NCBI GenBank assembly: GCA_023078685.1
Contig: JALGAS010000004.1
Location: forward strand, 6,014,001 to 6,078,000
Direction of reading: 5' to 3'
Length of the DNA: 64,000 nt
Source of the DNA: Neopestalotiopsis rosae
Taxonomy: Eukaryota > Ascomycota > Sordariomycetes > Amphisphaeriales > Sporocadaceae
Of this stretch, positions 11,247 to 21,181 are shown in pieces (the stretch's first letter is position 1; every line of letters begins with the position of its first letter). A program made the translations under genes and the position numbers. The notes beneath the pieces are model-generated. The model did not search any database and had not been told where the DNA came from. It saw nothing but the letters and a program-made list of their open reading frames with translations.

Positions 11247-12509
11247 TCAACGCAAACGCCGTTTCGTCGGCGTATAATCTTCATCGCTCTGAGCGTCGGA
11301 ATCAGGCTCATTGCCAAACACCGTGCGCCGGGTACGCTTCCCTCCCCGTCCTGGTCTTACTGCCTCTCGCGCATCCTTCTGTCGCTTAGCATTGGCCAGG
11401 CCCTTCGAAACCTCGAATGCGAAACCAATGTTCTCCCCTCCATCGGGGCGGCTCTCGCGACCATCGATCCGCCATTCTGGCTTACTCGCATCGTACACTC
11501 CATCAGGTATGATAATCTCATACAGTGTCGTGCCGTGGTAGTCATTGGGCTTAAAACAGGAGACTGTGTTGCTCGCTGCCTGCATCATAATTCCGTATGA
11601 CGCATTATAAAAGTTACCGCCAATGTCGGGTTTTTCTGCTGCCAAGCACGTCACGGCAATGAACCATTCGTTTCCATTATTCTCCCGATGCGTGAAACGC
11701 GCATAGTTTATCGCCGAGAGACCGGACGGAGGCGGGAGCTCCAAATCCCCCGCCTCATTGAAGGTCAGCTCCTCTCCCTTGATGTTGTACGAGAATAGGT
11801 CGTTCTTGACTCCCTTGGTCGGCTCCATATCCATGCGCGGGCACCCTACAATATCCTTGATGGTGTCGTTGTAGTCGTCAATGATGAATTGAGGCAGCCG
11901 CGACCGCAGCATATTCCAACCAATACCGGCCATGCCCTGCGACGCGTTATTCAGCTCACGAAGCTGCTTGGGAGCGATATATCGACTATTTGCCGCCAGC
12001 TTGACAGTCGGCTTGGAGCGATCACCGCAGGTATAGCCGAAATGGACCAGCTGGCCAGGATCCTCGCGACGGTCGTCTCGGCGGTATTTGATAATCTGCC
12101 GACACGTGGCTACCATGTCCTTCCTCAGCTCGTCGTCGGGGATAAAGTCGCGAAGGATGACCATAAAGATCTCCTTGGTGTCCGCGTCCCTGAAGATGAC
12201 GCTTTCATGCTGCGGTATGTTGTATTGCAGCCGAGACTCGTCAAGCAAAAGGACTTGTCGTCGCTTACCGCCATGGACCCTCTTATCCTTGGCCGGTCTC
12301 TCATGCCAGAATCTCTCCCATTGGTCTTTCCCTGTGGCGGTCGTGGCTGTGTAGAAATCGTTCGTTGGATACGGTACCTCTAACCGCTTGAGCTCGACAA
12401 CATTAATACCGTCGATGTATGCCTGTTTCTGCCTCTCATCCCACCGCATGCCAAGTTGATCTACAACTTGTTCCACTGCAGAAAGTGACTGCCGGGGCCC
12501 TGGTGCCAT
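11247..12509 (-). CDS. possible 2-oxoglutarate/Fe(II) dioxygenase-like protein
   Basis: Intronless, 420 aa. The ATG at 12509 (MAPGPRQ) is the first true methionine; the frame extends upstream without one. I do not recognise the family securely. The second half looks like a double-stranded beta-helix oxygenase core: H274-R-E276 could be the HxD/E metal pair, a GG turn follows at ~297, and H325 in YHGTTL could be the distal histidine. This order recalls the TET/JBP-like oxygenases of fungi. The C-terminal ~45 residues are basic and acidic by turns (GGKRTRRT, then an acidic patch and PTKRRLR), consistent with nuclear location. If the metal reading is right, it would oxidise a nucleic-acid or protein substrate with iron and 2-oxoglutarate; this is inference. 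Confidence 0.5.
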   Translation of the reverse strand: MAPGPRQSLSAVEQVVDQLGMRWDERQKQAYIDGINVVELKRLEVPYPTNDFYTATTATGKDQWERFWHERPAKDKRVHGGKRRQVLLLDESRLQYNIPQHESVIFRDADTKEIFMVILRDFIPDDELRKDMVATCRQIIKYRRDDRREDPGQLVHFGYTCGDRSKPTVKLAANSRYIAPKQLRELNNASQGMAGIGWNMLRSRLPQFIIDDYNDTIKDIVGCPRMDMEPTKGVKNDLFSYNIKGEELTFNEAGDLELPPPSGLSAINYARFTHRENNGNEWFIAVTCLAAEKPDIGGNFYNASYGIMMQAASNTVSCFKPNDYHGTTLYEIIIPDGVYDASKPEWRIDGRESRPDGGENIGFAFEVSKGLANAKRQKDAREAVRPGRGGKRTRRTVFGNEPDSDAQSDEDYTPTKRRLR

Positions 12510-14001
12510 TTTCAATATGAAGGAATGCGCAAGCAAAGTATATACACGCCTTATTCGAAGCACTCTCCGGTTATTTATCTTGGATTTGATGCTTGGTTAT
12601 ATTTTTCGGGAAGGGAGGCTTGGTGTAGCAAAGTCTTCCTGAAGTTGTGATGTAAACGATGGAAATAATGACACTCTTACCTCTTGCTCTCTTCGCTATA
12701 TATCTCTGGTAATACATCTCAAAATTGATTCACCTCTCCAATCCTCTTTGAAAATTCGCATATTCGACATTCTTTGATGCCAATTGTTTAGCAAGAGAAT
12801 TGTATTGCCTATGGCGGTGCACCAATGCCGAGTTCGTACTCGAGACAAGGAATCGCTTGCATTTCTTTGCAGTCACCATGTCTTTGTCTACCTCGACGAG
12901 CTCGGATGGCAAAGACTGAGTGCACGAATTGTTTGGCCAGAACAAAACGGAAGGCTGGCGAGGATGCAGCATTACCCTCTGCAGTGATCTAGATTGAGCT
13001 ATAGCCAGGTCACTTCGGCGTCGCGCTGTAAAGGGCACATAACAGTGCCCAACTTCGTCCCTACACTTTCCTCAAGAGAAAATAATTGATACCAAGTGAC
13101 ATGAAACGAGATGACCTTGACATTTCAACGCATTCTAATAAGCTTTTCGTACATAGGGCATTGCCCTTACAAACATGTTACCTACCTTACTATGTACTTC
13201 TTGATCAGCAGATCAGACATTGTGGCTGGCTCATAAGCAATCGCAGCCGCCATTTTGAGATTGTCGCATGAATTAGAGCAAGTCTCAATGTGATAACTTC
13301 ATATTCAATGGACGTGTTGAACACTCTAGCGTTGAAAGCCATGCAAAGCTGCCTTTATGCTTAACAACATCACATCATTCATAGGACCCCTCGCATTAGT
13401 ACGGGCGTTATGGATTGTCAGACTTGCAAACATTCCATCCTCACTGATGCTTTGTTTTTCACATAAGATGGGCCTCAAAATGGTGTCCTCAAGCTTCGGT
13501 TCTCACATGCGCTGAATGAAAATAGCATTCGGTCTACCTCAGCGCAGCCCCCACCATCTACAGCGCCCGCGTTCACTCTGGGAGGGACAATTGTTGCAGC
13601 GGTATCATCGATTAAACAAGTAGTTTTTTCTCTCATATCTTCTTATTGTTTTGATAAAGTTCATCAAACAGGTGAGAAGGCAGAAGATCTATACTGCGAC
13701 AAGAGATAAGATGAACGAACCCCTGGCAACCACGGTCATGCGCTCCACTATTTTCGGACTATACCATGGCGACTCCGAGCTGGATTCGGAGATCCGGCCG
13801 AAGATACTGCAACTTGTGCGCATCTGTCCCGGGGTTGCATTGTGGTTACTTGCACTCGTTATCATGAGACAGGGGGCCTTGTGAGCGTCGCAATGAGCTC
13901 CCTTCAGGCAAGGTCTCACGAGCACGACTCTACATATGCCCAGAAGTCCCCTAGAATGAAAATGATCGAACCTGGCAGTTCTTCTCCTACACATTTCCGT
14001 C
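12510..14001. other. divergent intergenic region
   Basis: 1.49 kb between two divergent genes. A 102-codon minus-strand frame (12730-13038) and a 125-codon minus-strand frame overlapping the permease start have no supporting motif. The region presumably holds both promoters; no repeats were noticed. Confidence 0.4.
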
Positions 14002-15704
14002 ATGGACTCAACAATCAATGACGCCTCTTTGGGGGACAAGAAGGTCGCTGATGAAAAGGCGCCCAATTATCAGAGTGATGTGGGCGACATCGAAGCGGTC
14101 ACGGCCGATCTTGACCACTTTGCCGAAATCAGGGACGTGAGACAAGGCCTCAAACAGAGACACATTCAAATGATCTCTCTGGCTGGGGCCATTGGTACCG
14201 GTCTGTTCCTCGGCTCGGGCAGCGCTCTCGCAAAAGGTGGCCCGCTGGGTGCCTTTCTCGGCTACACGTTTACTGGCATTCTAGCCTCGAGTGTCGCTCT
14301 CGCCGTGGGTGAGCTCGGCGCTTTGGTCCCGCTCAACGGTGGCATCGTCAGATACTCGGAGGTCTTTGTCGATCCTGCACTCTCGTTTGCGGTCGGGTGG
14401 AATTTGGTGTACTTTTACTTGACCTCGAACCCGAATGAGATTGTTGCGGCAGCCGTCTTGATTGAGTATTGGATTTCAGTCAGCAATGCTATTGTGAGTG
14501 CTAATACATTGCGATAAAAAAATATGAAAGCTAATGGTGTCTGCAGTGGGTGACGATATTCAACATTCTGGTCATCATCTCCTGCTCCCTCTTTGTTCGG
14601 GTATACGGAGAGCTCGAGTTTGGATTTTCAATGCTCAAAATCATGCTCATTGTCTTTGTCAACATTCTGGCCCTCGTTGTCACCTGCGGTGGCGGACCCA
14701 GCGGAGAGGCGATCGGATTCCGATACTGGCACACACCAGGCTTGTTTGTTCAATACTTGGGCGTACCCGGTGCGACAGGGCGCTTCATGGGCTTTTGGTC
14801 TACCTTTAGTAGTGCCATTTACTCGTACTCCGGAATCGAGACCATTAGTATCTCGGCTTCTGAAGTTCAGTGCCCCAGGCGAGCAATCCCTCAAGCTGCA
14901 AAGCGAATCTTCTGGCGTATCCTGCTGTTCTATGTCGTTTCTATTTTCATGATCACATTGGTTGTCGCATCCAACGACCCCTCGCTACTCAGCTCGTCAT
15001 CAACAGCCGCGTCACCCTTTGTTATTGCCGCGACCAACAGTGGCATTAAGTACGTGCCCTCCGTAATCAACGCTGTCGTCATCACCTCAGCATGGTCCGC
15101 GGCCAACTCGGGCATGTTATCGGGATCTCGCAGTCTGTTTGGTCTCGCCAAGGAGGGAAGAGCGCCCAGGATCTTTACCCGACTGAACCGATTCGGCATA
15201 CCCTATGTTTCCGTCGGCTTGTTTTCATTGTTCCTTTGTCTCGCATACATGACGCTCTCTACCTCCGCATCCCTGGTCTTTGAATGGCTAGTCAACTTGG
15301 TTGCCGTTGCCGCCCTTGTCAACTGGTCCATCATCTTGATCACATATCTGCGTTTCCAGTACGGATGCAAGGCGCAAGGGATTGACCGCCAGGAGCTACC
15401 CTGGGCTGCCCCGCTGCAACCATACTTGTCTTGGGTATCACTAGTCGCATTCATGCTACTGCTCTTGACGTCTGGTTACACCACATTTATCAAGGGACAC
15501 TGGGATACGGAGGTCTTCATATCCTCATACATCAACATCCCCATCATCCTTGCCCTCTACTTTGGCTACAAATTTGCAAAGAAGACCAAGGTGATCCCTC
15601 TCAAGGAGATTGAAATTCGCACATGGATTCAGATCGCGAATGACAACCCGGAGCCTCCTGCGGCCCCGAAGCGTGGATTGATGAAGTTGAACATCCTTTG
15701 GTAA
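14002..15704 (+). CDS. amino-acid permease, fungal YAT (APC) family
   Basis: Exons 14002-14493 and 14547-15704 give 549 aa, joined in phase 0 with GTGAGT donor, GCTAAT branch and TGCAG acceptor. A hydrophilic N terminus of ~55 residues precedes the first helix. There the family motif runs from RHIQMISLAGAIGTGLFLGSG through AKGGPLGAFLGY, the substrate-binding region of yeast amino-acid transporters such as Gap1 and the specific permeases. About twelve helices are present and the C terminus is cytoplasmic and proline-rich. It should import amino acids across the plasma membrane with protons; specificity is not determinable. It is convergent with the MFS carrier downstream. Confidence 0.92.
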
Positions 15705-16029
15705 TTAGAGGATTGGTCTACCTAGTTTTGGGGTTTGGTTCGTCATGCTTGTTGCATGAATACCTAGGCACACATGTACAATCCAACAGTAATAAGGTAA
15801 TGACGAGATTTTAAACGTTCAGATAAGATATCTTTTGGAGTTGCAGACATTGTTTGTATTGATTGCAACTTATCTACTTTTAGAGCCGAGGTGGAAGCTT
15901 CTTCGGCACCAAACCACCTCGTATTCCTGCATGTCCGCCCACCAACAGCAGCTGTCATGCATGAACCATCTCCATCTCCACCAACGCTTCTTTGCCACGG
16001 TGTTAGGGTGTCTTCTAGGGCGCTGGCCG
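15705..16029. other. convergent 3' region
   Basis: About 325 bp between the ends of two convergent transporter genes; expected to hold both 3' UTRs. No coding signal. Confidence 0.4.
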
Positions 16030-17471
16030 CTAGAAAATCTTTTTAACCTTTCCGCCCACAGCCAAAACTCTGACACCCAGGAAGCAGCTCATCGCAATGA
16101 AATAGGAGAGCGCTGAAAAGAGGATGAGTGCCAACCAGCCCTGGCGCAAATCGCCAACGTCGCGCAATGCACCTCCGATCGGAAGACTGGTCAAGGTACC
16201 AAAGCTTCCGACCATGAGGGAGGTGGAGTAGACACGGCCATAGTCCCTCGAGTCGCAAAGCTGACCAAGGCATACCGGATATAAGCCCAGATTGCTGCCG
16301 CTAGCAAAACCAAAGGTCACGACAAAGACAATAAGCAGTGCGTGCGAGGAGCCCGAGGGCAGCCAAAATGCCAACAAGGTCACGACGCACAGTGAGATGG
16401 TGAGGATGATGACGTTGAATCGTCCGATGCGGTCGGCGATAAATCCAGGTAGGAAGCGGCCAAAGAAGGAGCCGACGTTGAGATAGACGAGCAGGATGTA
16501 CGCGGCATTGGCATTCTGGCCATAGTCGGAGGCGTACGACACCACAAACGTGAGGGGGACAAAGAGGCCCCATTCCAGGAACCAGACGCCGGCGCACGTG
16601 AGGGTGAACTTGAGATTTCGGAAGAGCGACCAATCGGGAATCACTGAGACCAACTTGTCGCTAGGAGGCAGTCGGGTGCGCAGCAGCAAGTTGGATGGGA
16701 TCGCCAATCCCAACAGAATGAAGCCAATGATGCGTGTGGTCCAGGCGAATCCGAGCTTTGGCAAAAGGCTCTGCAGCAGCAGTGGGAACATGATGCCACC
16801 AATCGATCCAGCAGTCGAGGCAATGCCAGTAGCAAGGCCACGGCGTCTCTTGAAGTAGTGCGCAATGATTCCATACGCAGGCACATTCAGCAGAGCACCG
16901 CCAAGGCCTTGAAGTACTGAATATGTCAAGAGGATCTGGTAGTATTCTAACATAAACATTAGCATGATGCAATGGCTGTTTCTCGACAATGACAGTATTT
17001 ACCAGTGCAGAAGCCGAGAATCATTTGACTGGCAACAACCAAAACGCTACCGACGGCAACGAGCAACCTCGGGCCATGGCGGTCAAAGATGGGCCCAACC
17101 TGAATGCCGGCGAAGAAGACGACAAACAAGTACAGACTAAAGATCCAGCCTATGGTGGAAGAATCGGAGTCGGCAAGCTGATGTGTCGCAAAGTAGGACT
17201 CGAATACGGCCGAGCTATTGATCAAGCCGTAGACTGACAGCATGGTACAAAAGGAGCCAAACACGACGAGCCAGGCCTTGAAGCCGCCCTCGGGGAAAGG
17301 CTCCTCTAGATCTTTGTCTCCGTCATCCTGGCGGTCTGAGTCCGAGGGAGTAGGCGAAGGGACGCTACGTTCATTGGGTAGGCCCTTCTCAGATGTAGTC
17401 AACAACCCAGAGGGTTGGACAGTTTGATTTACCTGGCAGCTGTCATCTGCATGGTGTACTTCGGGATTCAT
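16030..17471 (-). CDS. MFS transporter, monocarboxylate-transporter-like
   Basis: Exons 17471-17003 and 16946-16030 give 461 aa, split inside a Glu codon with donor GTAAAT, GCTAAT branch and TTAG acceptor. The first ~65 residues are hydrophilic. Then comes PEGGFKAWLVVFGSFC, the typical first-helix start of fungal MCT-like carriers (SLC16-like, Mch/Esbp6 group), and later DRHGPRLL in the loop after helix 2. Twelve helices are apparent, with YFKRRRGLATGIASTAGSIGG in the fourth/fifth-helix region. Family members move monocarboxylates or related organic acids, and some fungal ones serve riboflavin or metabolite export. The gene is divergent from the MetX-like hydrolase. Confidence 0.9.
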
Positions 17472-18566
17472 ATAAGAAATCCCGGAAGCAGGTATAAAAG
17501 TGTTTTTATCGATTGGGCGTCACCAAAATGGCGAGTGTTAAAATGAAGTTGTTTAAGTCAGGCAGAAAACTTGTCGGCTTCGTCGCCAGGCGTTGACTTG
17601 GAAAAAGTGAAGAAGGGAAGAAGGAGGAGTCATGAATTTTATTTTTGGAGTTTTCTTTTTTCTCTATTTTTCTAGCGTAGGCAAGGGGCATACGGGGCTG
17701 TTCGCGGCTCCACAAACTTGACATTCCGAGCCCTGGTCTGGTCGGCAGCTCGTGAGTCGTCGTTCCTTGCACAGCGGGTCCCGTTTGCGGAGCCGGCCGA
17801 GGAAGTCCAAATACTTTACCTAATGACATCCTCCTCCTCACCTTCATAGTCGTCTCTACATCAAACTCAGGTCGTTGCCTGTTCGTGCAAAGACGGAATA
17901 ATTCTGCAATATCTCCGAGCGAAATCATTGAGATTAATTCGACAATGCCTGGAATAATGTGCAGATGCAGACGATTAGTGTGGGATCCTAGGTATGCAGG
18001 GGACGTGCGCATGTATTCTGCAACTCACCAATCATTGACGTCAACCATTGGAATTCCTGGGCCTCTGTTGCCAACTTCAAACAATATGATCAACCCTGGA
18101 TCCAACAGTCTGCTTTGTTCTGGCGCAAACTTTCGTGACCGCTGATGGTTTCAGTTAGGTAGTATATGAAGACCAGCTTATCTTAGATCTCCCTTCTAGG
18201 TAAAAGGAAGCGGGCGTATGATTGCCCGTCGATAATCGCATCACTAATCTGCGGGGTAAACACCAGTGATACAAGGGGACAACATCGCGCAGTGCAATTG
18301 CAAGGCTGCATTTACGTAAATTCCATCGTGAAACAAGACTGTGCTGAAGATATTGTGCTTACACCTCTATTTACTTTTCGCCGGCGCTCGGTCATCGTAT
18401 CGTGAGTGACTAAGTCATCTGTCCAAAGGCTAAATCGTCACGGGTTCTCTATAAGCCGCCAACGATCATATAAGTCGCAACGACAAGACGATTTGCAGAG
18501 TATCATATCATCATCCATCACCACATCTTTCAGTGCACACTATAAGACACACGCCCGTTTGTAAAG
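17472..18566. other. divergent promoter region
   Basis: 1.1 kb between divergent genes. A 168-codon minus-strand frame (17506-18012) is rich in charged and proline residues, has no motif, and probably represents the MFS 5' leader. A TATA-like CATATAAG at 18467-18474 lies ~95 bp before the ATG of the plus-strand gene. Confidence 0.45.
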
Positions 18567-19739
18567 ATGTCTGAGATCAAGACGTTTCCTCTGGGCAACT
18601 TCAAGCTCAAGAATGGCGGTGAAATACCCGATGCTTTCATAGCATACAAGACCTTTGGGTCCTCGACGAACCCAGCCATCATCTACCCGACATGGTACAG
18701 CGGACTGATTGCCGATAATGAATGGCTCATTGGCGACTCAATGGCGCTGAGTCCAATGGACTACTTCATCATTGTCCCAGCTCTGATCGGCAACGGCCAA
18801 AGTGTCAGTCCATCGAACACCCCCAACCTACGCCCATGGCCTGAGGTGACTTTCTACGACAATGTCAAGGCGCAGCACCAGCTCGTGACCGAGGGTCTTG
18901 GCGTTACACACGCTCGTTGCGTGCTCGGCTGGAGCATGGGAGCCGGCCAAACGTACCAGTGGATCACGCAGTACCCAGACTTTTGCGATCTGGCCGTGCC
19001 GTTCTGCGGAAGTGCTCGCACAAGTCTGCACAACCAGGTTTTTCTCGAAGGCGTCAAGGTTGCGTTGCTGGCGGCCAAGGGCACGTCGTCGGGCGGCGTC
19101 GTCCAGGGCGAGAGCACGCCGGCGTCGCAATACCGCGGTTGGAGCGAGGAGGAGCGCCAGAACGGGCTGAAGGCCCTCGGACGAGTTTATGCCGGTTGGG
19201 GCTTCAGCCAGGCCTTTTACCGTGCCAAGCTCCATGAGACTTACTTGGGATACAAGGATCTAGAGGACTTCATGGTCGGTTGGTGGGAAAAGTGGGCGCT
19301 CAGCAAAGACCCCGAGAACATGCTTGCTATGCTGTACACATGGCAAGCTGGTGATGTTTCTGATCAGGAACCATACAATAAAGGTGGGTTTTACTACATA
19401 TGAGTTGGTTCATTCAATTTGCCGGACCGAAGCTAACAAAGTTCAGATTTCGCGAGTGCAATGAAGGGCATCAAGACAAAGACGCTTGTTGTGCCTGGAC
19501 AGACAGATCTGTACTTTCCACCAGAAGATTCGGAGATCGAGGTCGAGAATATGAATCCTGGTGTCGGCAAATGTGTCGTTCTGCCGTCCATCTGGGGCCA
19601 CTGGTGAGCTCTCTCTCCAATTCCGTGAGCGACGTCAAACTAATTCAACAACAGGGCTGGCGGACCTGGCGACAGCAAAGAGGATGTCAAATGGCTCGAT
19701 GACAGACTAAAGCCCCTTCTGAAGGATGGAAATTGGTAA
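18567..19739 (+). CDS. MetX-like alpha/beta-hydrolase (homoserine acetyltransferase family)
   Basis: Exons 18567-19383, 19447-19603 and 19655-19739 give 352 aa. The nucleophile elbow GWSMGA carries Ser123; the acid is Asp293 (PGQTDLYFP) and the base His324 (WGHWAGGPGDS). The layout is that of the MetX family (homoserine O-acetyltransferase-like). The short form found here, with NxVKAQ between strands, belongs to a branch common in fungi whose members are often not the methionine enzyme and may act as hydrolases or acyltransferases in secondary metabolism. Intron 2 sits just inside the Trp codon after the catalytic histidine. No targeting signal is visible. I am confident of the fold and not of the substrate. 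Confidence 0.85.
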
Positions 19740-20255
19740 AACATCCGTTGATACGGCAACACTATACGCAATGCAAATTGTCTGAATGTCGGAAGCGATC
19801 ATGTTTTAGCGTTCATCAGCGACCGATCACAATTGCTTTCTCTCAGTGTTCATTGAGAGCATATTTGAATCAATATATTTCAGGTGCCATCTGTCTCTTG
19901 TGCTGCGTCATTCTCTGATCGAATCTTTGTCGACCTGTCTCTAAAACCTGAATATACAAAGATGTTCTGCAGAATGGGTGTCTCCGAACAAAGAATCATT
20001 TACTTACAAAACGCTCCTCGTGGTTGTGTTTCCCTCACCGCCTGGGGTCACTTTTCCTTAAGACTTTCAATTCCCTGCGTGTTAACATTTGTTCCAGGTC
20101 GCTCACTCTCTACGGTGACCTATATTTCTTAACTTCTTTTCCAATCAACTCTAGGTACTTGGATTACATTCTTTACAATCCTTGTACTGTTTCCATTCTC
20201 TTTTCGGAAAACAAAAAAAAGAAATTATCTCTTTCCAGACCGTGATCAGAAAGAA
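19740..20255. other. intergenic region
   Basis: About 515 bp between two plus-strand genes, with T-rich stretches and an A-rich run (20210-20222) shortly before the next ATG. Presumably 3' UTR and promoter. No coding signal. Confidence 0.4.
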
Positions 20256-20933
20256 ATGTCAATTTATCCGCCCTTCGCATTGACGGCAGAAGAACAGACA
20301 TCCTTCCATGATGATATCCTAGACTTACTCTCCTCGATCCAGGCTATCCACTCACGACCAGCACCGCTATCAGTGTACGACTGGTCCGAAGCGTTGCGCC
20401 TGGTGCGCGACGCCTTTGCCTTTGCTGCGGACATGCACGATATGTCGCTCCCCACCGCGGCCTCGGACACCCGTCTCGCGACCTTGTTCCTGTACAAGGG
20501 GGACTGCTTCCGAGGGCTGGGCCGGCTGCGCGAGGCCCGCGATGCGTATCTGGCGGCGTGCCGGGTCGAGTGCCAAGGTCCCGAGGATCGGGTCTCCCAG
20601 TACGCGGCGGGCGACAGGCTGGAAGATCTCGATGAGTGGTGTGGTGACGACCTACGAGCAAAACGGCTCGGTGGTCTTTGGCAGGCCCTTCACACCGGAC
20701 TGGCTAAGCCCGACCTCAGTGTTCTCGGCTACGAGACCGAGCTATGGGATCCAGAGCCGCCGCTCGTGGTCAGGAACACCGAGCGCTGGGCTCGGACAGT
20801 GGAGAATCGGACTCCGGGGACATTCTGGAGTCTCAAAGAAGTCGTCGGAGGGATTGTGGCTGTCAAAACCCAAGGGTTGAGGTCAAGAAAGAGGGAGAAC
20901 GTTGCCGAAGTGAAGCTTGCCAACTGTATCTGA
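20256..20933 (+). CDS. hypothetical protein, TPR-like helical centre
   Basis: Intronless frame of 225 aa starting MSIYPPFALT. Residues ~45-130 look like paired amphipathic helices, with LYKGDCFRGLGRLREARDAYLAAC matching the pattern of one tetratricopeptide-type repeat (the W/L-G-Y-A-F-A-P spacing is only partly met). The C terminus is basic. No signal peptide, membrane segment or catalytic motif is visible and I do not recognise the family. Codon use is GC-rich in the central part, as expected for a real coding region, with strong shadow frames on the other strand. It is convergent with the LCCL gene, 248 bp apart. A helical adaptor is the most one can infer. Confidence 0.6.
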   Translation: MSIYPPFALTAEEQTSFHDDILDLLSSIQAIHSRPAPLSVYDWSEALRLVRDAFAFAADMHDMSLPTAASDTRLATLFLYKGDCFRGLGRLREARDAYLAACRVECQGPEDRVSQYAAGDRLEDLDEWCGDDLRAKRLGGLWQALHTGLAKPDLSVLGYETELWDPEPPLVVRNTERWARTVENRTPGTFWSLKEVVGGIVAVKTQGLRSRKRENVAEVKLANCI

Positions 20934-21181
20934 TGTAAACGTCGATAGAACAGGATGTGACTGGTGCGCGTCCATGGTTGATAATTAATGGAACTAGATG
21001 ATTCATGAAAAATTAGCCTTGAAGCTGAGGCAGATCGTTTCAGTGTTGTAAAGCGTGTAGATATCCTGTGAACATCCCTCTAGAAACCTTCATTGCAATG
21101 AGATCTACCGAGTGCCCGAAGCGGAGGGTTTGTGAAAGACAGATCTATTGTTTAAATGAGAAATACGGCTGTATGATGTTG

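Noticed and set aside
17506..18012. 168-codon minus-strand frame upstream of the MFS gene
   Set aside because: No domain, no splice partner, repetitive charged composition; most likely the 5' leader of the transporter.
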